Position numbers and translations under genes: made by a program. From Hofstenia miamia (taxonomy: Eukaryota; Xenacoelomorpha; Acoela), in the NCBI GenBank assembly GCA_004352715.1, contig SCFE01000003.1, positions 5,204,424 through 5,268,423 of the forward strand: 64,000 nucleotides of DNA, written 5' to 3'. Of this stretch, positions 9,821 to 22,500 are shown piece after piece; position 1 is the first letter of the stretch, and the number at the start of each line of letters is the position of its first letter. The notes beneath the pieces were generated by a model that ran no database searches, was not told where the DNA came from, and saw only the letters and a program-made list of their open reading frames with translations.

Positions 9821-11431
9821 TCAGATACTCGTCATTATAAACCAAGCGTTAAAGGTATTCTCTGTTTGTATTATACCCAAATGTCCATTCTCATGTATCT
9901 TTCGAACTAATTCCCTTTTGTAATATTCGGGGATTGCTATTCTCAGCGTCTTTCCTTCTATATACAAAAGTCCATTTCTATTTAGTTTCCACTTATATCT
10001 CTGAAAGTAACTTTTGGCTTCTTTTCCCAGTGACCACTCATCATTGTTCATTTTGTCTCGTATGTCCTTCAATATGATATCAGTTTTTTGTTTTTCAATT
10101 ATGTCTTTTTCGGATATTTCTTCCTTAATTATTATTGGCATTATCGCATTACCTTTTTTATCCGTATTGATCTCAGGTAGTTTGGCATATTCGTTGTGTG
10201 ACATGAACTGAAACTGTTTCTTTTCGCCATCTACTTTTTCCATATCTCTTTGATATTCTGGCAACACTGTCCAAAAATCTGCATTCTTATGTAACGTTCC
10301 TTTCCGGTGTTCTATATTAAATTTAAATTCATTTAAGTATTCAATCCATCGCGATACAATTGACGATTTATCGCCCGAAAACTTTTTAAGCCACGCTAAT
10401 CCACTATTATCAGTTCTTACTTTAAACGTTTGTCCTATTAAAAAATAACGAAATTTCTTTATGCTTTCGACCAGCACCAACATTTCCAATTTCGTCGAAC
10501 CATAATTTTCCTCACTCTGTTTTAGTTTACGACTAAAAAATTGTATGGGCACTTCTTTACCATCCTTTATCTGACCTAGGCACGCCCCTATCGCGACGTT
10601 GCTTGCGTCGCAGTCAAGGATAAACTCTTTATCATAGTCTGGTGTATTCAATGATGGCATCTTGCTTAATTCATCTTTTATGTTATTCAACTGATCTTGT
10701 TCTCTCCATGTCCACTCAAAAACTTTATTCTTTTTAAGCAATTCTGTCATCCTACCAGTTTTATGAGCCACATTGGATATAAATGAACCATAATAATTGA
10801 TAAAACCCATAATATGCTGTAAATCCTTTTTTGTTTTCAGACTACTAATGTTTTGAATCATCTCTCTTGCATTATTCTTCATTCGTATTTCACCTTTTCG
10901 GATTTGTCTCCCCAGGAATACAACTTGTTCTTTTAAAATTTCGCATTTCTTTCCATTAACCCGTAGACCTGCCTTATACAGGATGTTCAGTGTTCTGTCC
11001 AGCTTTTCAAAATGTTCTTCAATTGTGTTACTTGCTATCAAAATATCATCTATATATGCGCTTATCCCTTTTTCAACTTGTTTGTTATTCTGTTTCAAAA
11101 CTTTCGTCACATATCTTTGAAATGTAGCTGGGGCGTTACATAACCCAAAAGCCATATACATCCATTTGAACAGCCCATACAGCGTTATAAAGGCTGTTTT
11201 CTCTATGTCCACAGGCTCCATTGGCACTTGCCAGTATGCTTTACAGAGATCTATGCATGTGTAATACTTATTTTTACTGGCTTCATATATAATATCTTCT
11301 ATCCTCGGGAGTGGATAGGCGTCTTTCTTTGTGATATCATTAAGTTTCCGGAAATCTATACAGAGTCTGTATTTCTCACCTTGTTTCACAAAGACTGTGG
11401 GCGCAGCATAAGGAATTTTGCTTGTTGTCAA
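9821..11431 (-). pseudogene. gypsy-1 reverse transcriptase and RNase H
   Basis: The 536-codon frame carries a Ty3/gypsy reverse transcriptase: KYRLCIDFRKLN near residues 20-31, a fingers/palm segment with YTCIDLCKAYWQ near residues 57-68, and the catalytic YIDD at residues 126-129. RNase H follows with LDCDAS (Asp near residue 273), TKLEML (Glu near 316) and RTDNSG (Asp near 341), so all three visible catalytic acidic residues are kept. The end holds the first half of the integrase zinc finger (HENGHLG). The frame overlaps the protease frame at 11376-11431 in a different phase, which shows a frameshift that splits pol. Catalytic residues are intact but the polyprotein is broken. Confidence 0.9.
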
Positions 11432-12460
11432 TTAGTTTGTTCAATATAGTATTATAATGTTCTTTCAAATGTTTGGGAACTCTTCTGCACGGCAATCTTA
11501 TTGGTTCTTCAGTTGTGGTTATTATTTTGTGCGTTTCACCCACTGCCTTTCCCACACTTATCTCTCTGTAATTAAATATTTTTGCGTGTCTTTTAAGTAT
11601 GATTACCAGCTGCTTTCTTTCTTCCGCATTCAGGTGTTGATACTGTTCTTCTGTTATTTCCGGTATTTGATACTCCTCATTTTCTTCTTGTATTATATTA
11701 ATCGCTTTGTTCACCATCATTTTTTCGGGCTTTACTTTTTTCCCTTTTAACTTTAGGGTATCCTTTTTTACATTGACCACATGATTAGTTGCATTTAACA
11801 TTGGTATCATTCCTTTGCCTTCTTTTACTACACACAAACTTGATGGAATTGCTACTTTTTTCGTGTTGATCCCTTTTTGATCATATATCATAACCTCAGA
11901 CATTACATAGTTTTCTGTCTCTATCTGGCACATCTTCCAATTATTAGGTAAAATCTTTACGTCTTCTGTTAGTCGAAATTCTATAATTTGCGTTCCTTGC
12001 TCTTCTTTGCAAGTTGTTATCACTTCTTCTTGAACCAATATAGTTTTGTTAATGTAGTCAATGATACATTTGTTATTCATCAAAAAATCATTTCCCAGTA
12101 TAACTTCGTAGGGGAGCGCATTTTTCTCTGTATCTATTACTGTAAATGTTTGCAAAAACGTAGTATTAGCTATCCTTATTGGTACTTCTGATAACTTTCC
12201 TTTGGTATCAATGTAATCTCCCGAAGCATTGAGTAGTCTGCTTTTTTCGCTTTCCAATTTTCTGTTATCAATTCCTATCTTCGCCGCACATTCATCAGTA
12301 ATAATTGATATTACTGCTCCCGTATCTATAGTTGCTTTGACCATCACTCCGTTTATTACAACTGTGATTGTATTAGTCTTTATTAGGTCTGTTACGATTA
12401 ACACGGGCGCACGTTTTACTGGAGGCGGCGCTCCCTCTAATTTAAAGTGTCCTCTTTTGT
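11376..12460 (-). pseudogene. gypsy-1 aspartic protease and pol linker
   Basis: This pol segment starts in the -1 phase relative to gag and overlaps its end, as expected for a gypsy gag-pol frameshift. The open pol phase extends back to at least about 12460, past the gag stop at 12437. The retropepsin active site reads ATIDTGAVISIITDE, with DTGA near residues 27-30 counted from 12404. It is followed by VILGNDFL, typical of the C-terminal part of such proteases. A linker then leads to the start of RT (PIRLPCRRVPKHLKEHYN). The frame is lost at about 11425, where RT continues in another phase. Confidence 0.85.
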
Positions 12461-14104
12461 TTCTTCTGTTTGTTCCAATTCGTCTTCCTCTTCTAACAAG
12501 TCTTCGTCCTCGAAGTATGCTTCTTCCTCTTCGATAAAATTAATTTGTCTTTTACAGTATTTCTTCATGTGACCTTTCTTTCCACACGCCTGACATTTTA
12601 GATCCTTTCTGTTTATCCGTTTCACCATACCGTCTTTCAATTTTATTTTGATAATTTCGTCCTTTAATTTCCCATCATCGTCTTTTTTAGTTTTGTTTGT
12701 TCCACTGACTATTGTTGGTGTCACTCTCGTTGTTGACGATTTCTCATTAATTCGAGCATTGTTTTCCATCATAACTTGTATTCCCAGACCTTTCCTTATC
12801 ATTCTCTCCAAGGAATCATCTGCATCGCACTTAATTTCGAATTGTTGCCGGATCGGTTCTGGTAACCCTTTACATATATGAGAAAACAGATCATATTTAG
12901 AATATGTACTCTCTCTTGAACTAAGTTTCAACAGTCTTTCAACCTGTGACATATAATTCCGTAAATCTTCACGTTTGTTCATTTTTAAACTATTTAACAA
13001 CATCCGATACTGGCTTTTGAAGCTCTCATCATCATAATATCATTGGTACTCTCCAATCAATTTTTTATACTCTGATTTGGTTTCTAAATCCAATACTAAA
13101 TAATGCTGGTAAGCTGCTCCTCCTAAATATAAAGGGAATCTTGCCGCTGCCTGCTTTTGTATTACTTTCCTTTCTTTCATACTCATTTCGAACATTTGTA
13201 TCCATTCTTTGAATGTAGGCGAATAGCTATCCACTCTCCCCGTAAATTTCGGGAGTATTGCTTTACATGCTGGTGTCTCACTATCTTCTTCTTCTGACAG
13301 TATTGTTTCTTCATATATCGGCTTTATTTCCGTCGTATTTTTACATTTCTCCTTAACTTGTTTTGTTATATTTACGACTAATTTTTCAACAAATTCGTCT
13401 TCTGTCTGACAATTTTTGTATATTTCAGCTTGTCCTTCTTCAATTGGTACGCTTCCAATTAGCTTTTCTGGTTCTTGAATTACTGTGTTTTTTATTACTT
13501 TGACACTATTTTTCTCTTCCTCTCCCGTTTCCTCATTCGTTAATGACGTTAGTCGAATTTTATCCTTCAAATCATCTATTTGAAGTTGCTTTAGAATGTT
13601 GTCTTCTCTTAGGTTAACATTCTCCTCATGCATTTGAGTAATCATTTTTTGTAGATTCTTGCTTTGCATCTTTATCTCCTTGTTCGCCTCTATCAATTTT
13701 TCAATTTGTTTTTGAAAAACGTTCCTTTGCTCTGTTAACCTTGAACTAGTGTCTTGTGTAATTTCTTCGATCCGTTTATCCTTTTCAGCATTTGCTAATT
13801 CTATTTCAAACATCCTTTGAGTTAAGTTTTCTATTTGTAACATCAACTCACGTCTTTCATTGTTATTATTTTCTATTATTTTCATTAATTCGGTTGTCGA
13901 AAATTCTGCATCTTCTTTTTCTTGTTGCAAGACTATCTCTGTTGGGGAATTTTGACTCTCAGGGGATGTATTAACAATCGCTGGGGTTGTTTGATTTTGG
14001 GGTGTCCTCTGCGTTTTGGCTTTAGCCCTTTGCTTCTTTCTTGAATTTACCATTTTCATAATTACTAGAGGCAATTGTATAATGGTGTCCTTCACCAGTA
14101 TCAT
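12437..14104 (-). pseudogene. gypsy-1 gag (one in-frame stop)
   Basis: Gag forms the particle and binds the RNA genome. The first 354 codons (14104-13040) hold a long Gln/Glu/Lys-rich coiled-coil region and then a capsid-type segment (ILPKFTGR, WIQMFEMSM, ARFPLYLGGAAYQHY). A single TGA at 13040-13042 interrupts the frame. The same phase continues at once with the rest of the capsid region (LLKLSSRES, ICKGLPEPIRQQF) and a CCHC zinc knuckle, CQACGKKGHMKKYC, with the C-x2-C-x4-H-x4-C spacing. The C terminus is acidic. I treat it as one gene broken by a nonsense mutation because the phase does not change. Confidence 0.88.
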
Positions 14105-14289
14105 GTACTAACGGTTACTACTGCTCGTCATCTTCTTGCTTGTTTACTTCCTTATTTTGAGCGAGAAGAAACAACTATCTTAACCCACTCATAGTATAGT
14201 AGTATAATTCTTGTTCGTAACTTTTCGTACTCTTTCATTAACTATTACACCATCTGTGTTTCTCTCCTTTGTACACGCTCTTTAAGTGA

Positions 14290-14304
14290 CTGTCACAGTC
14301 GCCA
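14290..14304 (-). other. gypsy-1 primer-binding site (tRNA-Arg type)
   Basis: On the - strand the bases right after the 5' LTR read TGGCGACTGTGACAG. Starting TGG at the LTR border is the rule for a site that pairs with the CCA end of a tRNA. The rest matches, with one base changed, the tRNA-Arg type site (TGGCGACCGTGACAG) known from the Drosophila elements 412 and mdg1. The tRNA match is from memory. Confidence 0.75.
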
Positions 14305-15667
14305 TGTAGAATCATGCCATTCCACTGTGATTGTGTTACTTAGAGAAAACTATTACTTTTCTTAGATTAACCATTAAGTGGAGTTGACACTTTTCCAATT
14401 TCTCTCCTTTATAATAAGTGTGCGGTTTATTAAACTACTTTAATAGACAAGAGCCTTTTAGCTACTTAATTCACTCCAACTTATTTAGATAAAACAGAGG
14501 TAATGGAAGACAGGATCGACACTCTAAAGTAGACATGCATATCCAGGAACACACACACCAGCTACATCTTACCAATGGAACTGCCAACGTAGTATAGAGA
14601 ACAACAATGGAATGGTGATGTGAATAATGAACTCAGTGTAATGGGAATTGCAACTACCTAAGAATTTAGTGCATTGATTGTTTTTGTTATTACGAACTAA
14701 TGCAATAAACGAAGTGGTGCAACCTTTCTGCTGAAATAGCTTATTATGAGGCCCTATATGTAATAACCCTACATATAGATAAATAAGTAATAGCCCTCTA
14801 TACATGTAAACAATCAATGCTGCCAGCAAAAACTGAGAACTAGAAGTCGGCCGAAGGTCTCCCTTACAGAACATTGAGCAACATGTAATATCTATTAAGT
14901 TAACTATATGTAATAAAATATAAACATTGAGCAACATGTAACATCTATTAAAGTAACTATATGTAATAAAATATAAAGATACAATCGTAATAACCATCTA
15001 AGTGTAACCACTGTTAAATCATCAATCATCATGTAGCATCGTAAAGGTAATAAATAACTTGAGTTCGTCAATAATATAATTAACATGTAAAACCTACAGG
15101 CTGCGATAACACTATCAGACAAGCAATGACAATTAGGAAAGCTATCGCCCTCCCCACTGTGGAATAGCTATTAGGAGGCTGCTCCAGCATACCTTAAACC
15201 GGATGTGGGAACCACCATACAATTACCCTAGCTCGTAGACGTTTAGCTTTCCATCAGAATATATAAAATAACCTGACAATAGAAAACGAATCCAAAGTAG
15301 ATTTGCTCATCATTAATTACATCCGATTCATTATATTTATAGCACTTGGTGATAAACAACTAAATACTCGACAAGTACCTGCTAATCTTTCTTGTTGACA
15401 GTTTTTCCCTCGCTTTAATATTTCTGCTAATTTTACGCAACGTCAGCTTTAATTTGACTATGCTGTTTGACCATCTTTTGTTTTGTCAAATACCGTCGAG
15501 TATAATTTTAAGTATTAATTGCACAAAACATTTACAAAGTGAAAATAATCAATCCTATCATGATTTACAATTTAATCATTATAATCAATAATAATTTTAG
15601 TCTTTGTTTCCTCATTCTTTTTCTCTCATCTTGACCAATCATGATAGTTTTGATAGATTATGTCACA
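14305..15667 (-). repeat. gypsy-1 5' LTR (1363 bp)
   Basis: Full LTR with TG...CA ends on the - strand (TGTGACATAATC to GATTCTACA). It aligns along its length with 33953-35333 and, where visible, with 7030-7389. It contains a short tandem repeat of about 57 bases at about 14870-14985 (two copies of an ATTGAGCAACATGTAA-containing unit) that the copy at 33953 lacks. It lacks about 55 bases that the other copy has near 34741-34800. Open frames inside it are not genes. Confidence 0.92.
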
Positions 15668-18424
15668 ATACATCTGAACATAGCATTACACAATTTATTT
15701 TATTCAAAAATAATATTAATTGCAGTGATTGAAACATTATGTCATAATGATGACGTATTGTGGTTGAATGAAAGCTAGAGAGAGATTGATAAGGAAATCC
15801 TTTAGGAAGAATAGATAGACTATAAAACACTGTGTGAATATAATACTTTATTATTGAATTTATTGAGTTTTAGCCATCACCCAAAGTAGAAATTAAGCAT
15901 TATCAAAAATAATGTTATATATCATAAAATAATTACAGTAATGTTAGTAGACTACTTATAAGCTACATGTCTACTAGTTTTATGTTTCTATTGTGATATG
16001 CTTAAAACAAAGAGACAAATAATAATTTTTATGCCATATACAGTTACATATACATTCCTTGGGTTGCAGTATTGCAATAAAATACAAACATTTACTAAAT
16101 TTTGCATTTTTAACATACATGTACAAAAAGCATCTGTACAAAGAACATGGCTTTAAACAATTTTCATTTTTAAATTTCCTACTTTCTAATGTCTACTTCC
16201 ATTCTAATCAAAAAACTTGTTTTGCCCATGGTATATTTTTTCAATCTAAATCTTATTGTGGGAACACCATGTGAAAGTATTAATATGATAAGGGCAGAAG
16301 TGTCTTACCCAGAGAGGATGGTACAAGAAGTTGTATTAATATGCATCTAAATTTTCTATGATTAACCTCTCAGACATATCTATGTACAACTCTGGCAAAC
16401 TATATACATTTGAGAAGAGGGCGTGCATCAATGAGATGTTTATATAATCATTGTACTAATGATAGTGTTCTAAAGATTAAAGCTCTATAAGAATGTATAC
16501 ACTATCTTTGCTAGAAAATGTAGCTGTCTCAGGAAAAAGTGTCAATATCACCAACACTGTTATTAGATATAGAAACAAAATTTTAGTAGATGAAGAAAGT
16601 TGAGCTTAATTAGTTGCACAGAGGGATGCAGATTTTCAAATTGACTAATCATTATGTTGCTTCACTTACTCAAAGGTTTGCTTATGCCAGGAATTAATGA
16701 TAATCACTGAAGGGGACAGGTGGTATTACACATAAAAAACACTTTTGTGTTGTTATTTCATACAAATTCAAAAAGAAAAGGACCTTGAAAATTTTTCATT
16801 TTTAGTTCTTACTAAATGCCAACCATTTCTTTCTTTATTCTTATTTACTTACAAGCGTGGAAATTTATTTATTATACAATTTTGGTACACACATATGAGC
16901 TTTTGTGTATTATTCAACAATTTTATATTTTAAATTATCAAGTATAATGACAAAAAAACTGCAGGAATTATATTTGTTTAATGCTTACTTACATGTATAC
17001 CTTGTATAAACTGAATCAATTATAAACAAAGGCCAATAAAGAGTTTGCTCCACATATTTTGCATCAATTTCTTAGTTACTAAAAATTAACTTTAGCACTA
17101 CAGTATTTTAATTTTGTTGCTTATAATTAATGGATTATTGCCATATGCATGGTAATTGTTTGAGTAACAATGGCAGTTCAAAGGACATGTTCAACAATAG
17201 ATGATGAGTTGGCTCTAGTGAATAAACTATTTTCTGGAACTGCTTAGGCTAGGTATGAGGTTAGCCTAGAAATTTATTATTTCAGCTTTCAACATTATAC
17301 ACAACAAGCAGAAATACAAAAAACACTTTATGTGGGATGATACTACCCTATTAACATAAAGTAGCTATTTGGATGTCCTTGGATGTTAACATTTATGGTG
17401 TTCCAAAGATATCAGTATCTGTGCACCTAATGGATAAAAACAGCATGGTTTCCTAATTAATAAAATATTTTTTCAGATTCATGATTTGCTAAAAACATTT
17501 TACATGAAGCTATCTAATTGTGATAATTTTTACAGCATATTACTGTCAACAGCAAACTTCCGAATATCTCTGTACAACCATGCTCTATACTAATTTTGCT
17601 TGAAAACCTTTTTTCTTTAATCTCTAATATAATGAAGTTTTACATAACAAAAATTTTGACATTTTATAATCACTCTTATTCAAAATTTGTAATATGTGTT
17701 ATTGGGGGAAATTGAGATGATTATAACTACAAATGCTGAAAAATATTATTTATTAATGTTGCTGCAGTTAAAGTTTTTAGGTAGGAGGCATGCTTTTCAA
17801 TTGGATTTTATAGGATTAAAGCTTCAAATGAAGCTAGAAAAATTTTAATTATTGCCTATAATTTATCACAATTTTATATGATATAATGTGAGTATTACCA
17901 AGTTTTCAAATGATTTGCTAACATTGATAAAGAAGTAGAGTATCAAATATAATTTTTTTTGACTGAACATCAAATTATTTATGTGCAAAATTAATCAAAT
18001 TTGGGACGCTGCTTGCTTCCATCTCAAAGTGATAGTGTTTACCTACATCAATCGAAATTATTAAATCTATAGCAGCTGTAAAAATATTTTTTATTTTTCC
18101 AAATATTCGTTTGAGTTACATGCTATTGATTAAATTTTAATACAACTGCTGTTCGATAATGCAGTATAAATTTTAAATATTGTTTTCTTTCGATTGATAT
18201 TATAATACATGTGTGTTTCTCTTTATGTTCTTAGAAAACGTTCTTTATGTTACAATATAGCATAACGTGTTTAATACTGAAAAAGCCTATGTAAATGTTC
18301 ATTAATTTGTTGATGGTTTTATAATAGACATCTTAGTTTATTATGAAACATCTGCATGAGCCTCTTTGTATTGCCTTGAGTTAAGATTAAAACTTATAAA
18401 AAGTATATAAACATTGTCTGGGCT

Positions 18425-18655
18425 TTCATCCGTTTTTTGGTAGCTCGTCACCCGTGAGGCAGGCTCACTATCCACAGCCCGTATTCTCAGCCTGTGATCC
18501 GTGATTTTTAGAATCAATGATTAATACATTCTCATATTAACATTTGGTGTATTCGGGCTGTGTTCACGTGGTTTTACATTTGTTATGTGTGAGTAGAGTT
18601 TTATCAATGCCGCACCCGTCCAACAAAAAACGCTTTCTTGCCCGTACCCACTAGG
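18425..18655. repeat. Patch with repeated CCCGT/ACGGG words
   Basis: In AT-rich surroundings this 230-base patch repeats short words such as CACCCGT, GCCCGT, CCGTGA and, near its right end, CACCCGTCC and GCCCGTACCCACTA. Similar clusters of a locus-specific word occur at hAT-type ends elsewhere in the window. No paired termini with target duplication were found. Confidence 0.35.
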
Positions 18656-19384
18656 AATTCGGCTCTATATAACAGCAATTAACGAAAATACTTGAATTAC
18701 AGTTAAAGAGAATATTATGTAGATTGGAAAAATTGTACACTAATCATATGAGAAATATAAAACATTTTAATAATAGCGGGTTCTTATTACAAAAAATAAA
18801 TGTGATGCAATTCTTATTTGCAGAGCGCAATGCAGAAAGCACACATGAGATTTTTTCGTTAAAGAACATATTGCATTAAAATTTTGAAAATATGAATTTT
18901 GTTTGGAACTCTGGGATAAGTAGTATAACTGTGATTTACTACACCTACACTCGATAAATGAAAATTTTCTGTTTTATTTAATATTTAGGATCAACAAATT
19001 GTTAATTTTTGCAAACCAATCTACATTTTAAATTTAAGAAGTAGCATCATTGTTAACATTTTATAAATTTTAAAAACCCATCGAAAATTCACCATGTCAA
19101 TTTTGACCCAAACCAAAGCTTCTTTAACTTTTTTTCCTACCTTAATTTTGTGTGAAAATGTAACCTAAATATGATCCAACTTTAATTTGAATATCTCTAC
19201 AGATTTTACTTCATAATCAATATATTCAAGCACAATTGAAGAGAAACACATATAAAATGTTGTAAGTAATGATAGATAAATAGTACTAAAACTTATTTAT
19301 TACTATGATGAAAACGATTTATTTTGCCAAATTGGATAAATGCCACAAAATACATAAGTAAGGACTAGTAATGCCAAATCATGC

Positions 19385-19510
19385 ACACATCCGGCCTCAT
19401 CAGTTCAGAACAAGATGCTATGAAGCCACAAAATTTACAGCAGAGCAGAGGCAAAGATATTTCGACCTCGCCTGTCGGGAAAAGACAAGCACATTTCAAA
19501 ACAGGAATAA
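19385..19510. other. GC-richer patch before the first NARS1 exon
   Basis: This 125-base patch contains segments such as ACATCCGGCCTCATCAGTTC and TTTCGACCTCGCCTGTCGGG. Its composition differs from the flanks, and it does not translate into synthetase sequence in any frame I tried. It is probably a fragment of a dispersed repeat; I cannot place it. Confidence 0.3.
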
Positions 19511-19573
19511 TTGTCAACTTCTTGATTACTTAGTTATTATAATTTAATTTCTCCCTTTCGAATGCATATTTAG

Positions 19574-22500
19574 GATATTCCTGAAGCTCCAGAACGCAAA
19601 ATGACTGACACTATTGGAGAAGTGAGTTGCTTGTTTGTCTTATTAGATTTAAATCAGGATTGAAAGCTGGCTTATATTTTTTGGCGCAAGTAAATTTTGT
19701 CGTCCAAAATTATTTTAAAATATCTGTTATGTATAAAGAGACCAATAATTACTTGAAAGGTCAGCATCCCGCTCTGATATAACTCAGTTTGTTTTACTAT
19801 TCAATCCAATATTACATGCAAAGTTAAATCAGTTTTTAATATCGGACTTGGGCCTGTTTGCAGTCGGTGCATTAGTTTATTGAAATTTCAAATCCAATGG
19901 ATTAAAGTAAACTCTTTTTATTTTACTTATTTTTCAAAAAATATTTAATTCTATCAATTGTATAATGGATTTGAAGAGATTAAAAGCAAAATCATTGTCT
20001 AAAAGTGTGTTGAAGTTTAGACTATATATATTATGTTATTCAAGGTACAAATGAGTTTGAATTCACCCTAGTTAACATGACATTATTCCCATCATAAAAA
20101 TATTTTTTCCGACGAATGGCCGTTTCGAAATTGAGACAGAAACACTAATATGAACAACGGCTACAATTTTTTTTCATCAGACTATCTTCTGCCCTTGACT
20201 TATTTCAGATTCCTACCATCGAATTCAACATCGCCACTAGACAATAACCAGATTTTTTTCTATACAAGTTATACATGCATTAATATCAAATATTTTTTCA
20301 ATTTTTTAGAAATTTATTTCCCTTAATCTTGCAATTTCCGCTTTTATTTAATTTTGTTTAGCCCATCTTTTTGCATAAATTTCCACATGAGATCAAATCT
20401 TTCTACATGTTGAGAAGCGAAGACGACGATAGATTAACCGATTCGGTATGTTGTATATGTTAATGAATTAGGCTTTATAAACCAATACTTGTTTTTGTAT
20501 ATTTACTTGAATACACTTCTACCTTACATTAAATGATCTATAGAGGATTGATTAATAATTATATAAACTCTATTTTGCACTATCTAGAGTTTCCAGCATC
20601 CATTAATTTTTGTTTTGCAAATTCTAATATTGTTTTGTAAATATATTTAAGTATTTTAAAGTCTGTCCGAAGTGGTGATTTTTTTGCAATTTAAAATTCA
20701 TTTCTCAAAAAATCTGACAAAGTTGCTAGACTCCATTGAAACTTAATACATTGTAAAGTTTGACTGCGTTTAGCAAGAAAACAGATTGTCAACCCTTGAA
20801 AGTCTTAGAGTGATTTGTGAAATAATAAAGTAGAATCATTCCCAAAAAGTTGTATAAAAAATCTTAATACATCTGCATATTCTTTTGGCTTAAACACTAT
20901 TTCGTATATTAGCTAACCTCATACATTATGGTTCATATATATTTAAATGTCCTCCTGAGCTAGCTGCAGAGATTAAATGAATGTATAAAATCCAGAGTAT
21001 TTTGATGACAAATCTTACATTAGGTAGATCTTCTTTTACCAAATGTTGGCGAAGCTGTAGGTGGATCAATGAGGCAAATGAGCTATCAATGTTTGATGGA
21101 TGCCTACAAAGCAAATAATATTGACCCTTCTCCATATTATTGGTACACTGATCAGGTAGTTTAGCATCTTCTTTGGAATTTAAATTTATTTATTTCGAAA
21201 TTTTCACTAAAATTCTTTACAATTTTCCTTAATTACCTTTGCTGTGCAAATATTATTTTCATATTTCTAAGCATTTCACAATTTATCTGTAATAAGAAAT
21301 TTTTTAATTTGTTACTAGTATTATTTTTTGTATAAAAAATAAAATTTTTTTTGCTTGTTTTAGAATTTTGGAGATACTAGACCAGTGGTGTTAGACCTAG
21401 AGTGCTCGTGCCTGCTTTTGTTTTTAGTACAAACTCTAAGTAAGCAAACTTGTTCTGCTAATAGAACAATTTCTTTTACACTTGAAACACATATGAGTGA
21501 CATTTAGAAATGAATTTGGTTACCGTGCTTCAAACTTTACAACAATTCATATCTGGGTAATTTTTCATAGAAGTCATGCTCGCTGGAAAGATGATAACTC
21601 AAGATCCCATATTTTATTTGGAAAAAATTTTTCATTTCTTTAATGATCTAGTGTTTACTTGGTACAAACATTGTACTACAAAGGGACCTCACCCAAAAGG
21701 CTCACTTTAAACAGTATAAGAACATAACAATTTCTGTTTCATTGGGTTACACCAGTAATATTTAATATGCTTTTAAAGCATCTCTAGTAATTTTTGCAAT
21801 TTGCTGTGTCAGTCATAATGCAGGCTATGGCTTAATACTTGAAAATATGATGAAATTTGAGAAGAAACCAGCCTAGGACTATGTGGGGGAAACTGCCACT
21901 TTCTACCTGGATAAATTTTTACCCTTGAGGAAACAGCAACGTACAAAATGAAGAGCACATCATTGTGATAATTATCATTATTGTTCGCTCCCCGTCATTC
22001 TAATTATCATAATTTTGATATTCCACTTTAGTTTAATTGATTTATTGAAATAGAACAGCTTACTACGAGCGAAAATAAAAATTTACTATTTTGGCATTGA
22101 AAATTTGCCAAGGCCATTCATATATCATGGATATTTCAGTAAATTTGGGCTAAAAAAGTTTCTTGTTAAATTTACATTTAAATTTAATGGAAATATATTT
22201 TCTTTAGTACACTCTGTTGTACGTGCAGATAGCAAAGTTTTCTAAAAAAAATTTCTACTTTTTTTTTGCAAAAAAGGTTGAAGAATCAAATGAATCAGAC
22301 AATTTGAGGTGATTTGAAGGGCTTAAAAAATTTTTGTAGTGCATTTGTGTAAATAATTTGAAGATCAAATTTCCCAGAAAGATAATAGTGGTCCTTGCCG
22401 AAATATTTTTCCTTTTATTTCGATTGAAATTATTATTTGCCGTTTTGCGAAAAACTAGAATTTAAAACAAGTTTTTTAATTCATTGTAGTTCATTCCCCT

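Larger units (their letters stand above)
6030..15667 (-). mobile_element. Ty3/gypsy LTR retrotransposon, gypsy-1 (- strand)
   Basis: Read on the - strand the order is 5' LTR (15667-14305), primer-binding site (14304-14290), gag (14104-12437), protease, RT and RNase H (about 12460-9821), integrase (about 9820-9340 and into a gap), an ORF after pol (8168-7407), polypurine tract (7400-7390) and 3' LTR (7389 into the gap). The order RT, RNase H, integrase is that of Ty3/gypsy. The LTR begins TGTGACATAATC and ends GATTCTACA, keeping TG...CA ends. The coding part carries at least three nonsense codons, one pol frameshift and an integrase deletion, so this copy is not autonomous. Both 1000-N gaps lie inside it. 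The left boundary is hidden in the gap, so no target duplication can be tested. Confidence 0.9.
15668..19573. other. Non-coding DNA upstream of the first visible NARS1 exon
   Basis: This is probably a NARS1 intron, because the exon at 19574 is internal. I looked for the N-terminal anticodon-binding domain and class II motifs 1 and 2 and did not see them. A GC-richer patch at 18425-18655 and another at 19385-19510 stand out from the AT-rich background. The rest holds nothing I can name. Confidence 0.5.

Noticed and set aside
14569-15122. Open frames of 142 and 72 codons on the - strand, and 166 codons at 34226-34726
   Set aside because: They lie in the LTR copies, contain a tandem repeat and indels between copies, and show no motif.
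20926-21135. 69-codon - strand frame
   Set aside because: It is the shadow of the NARS1 exon at 21024-21155.
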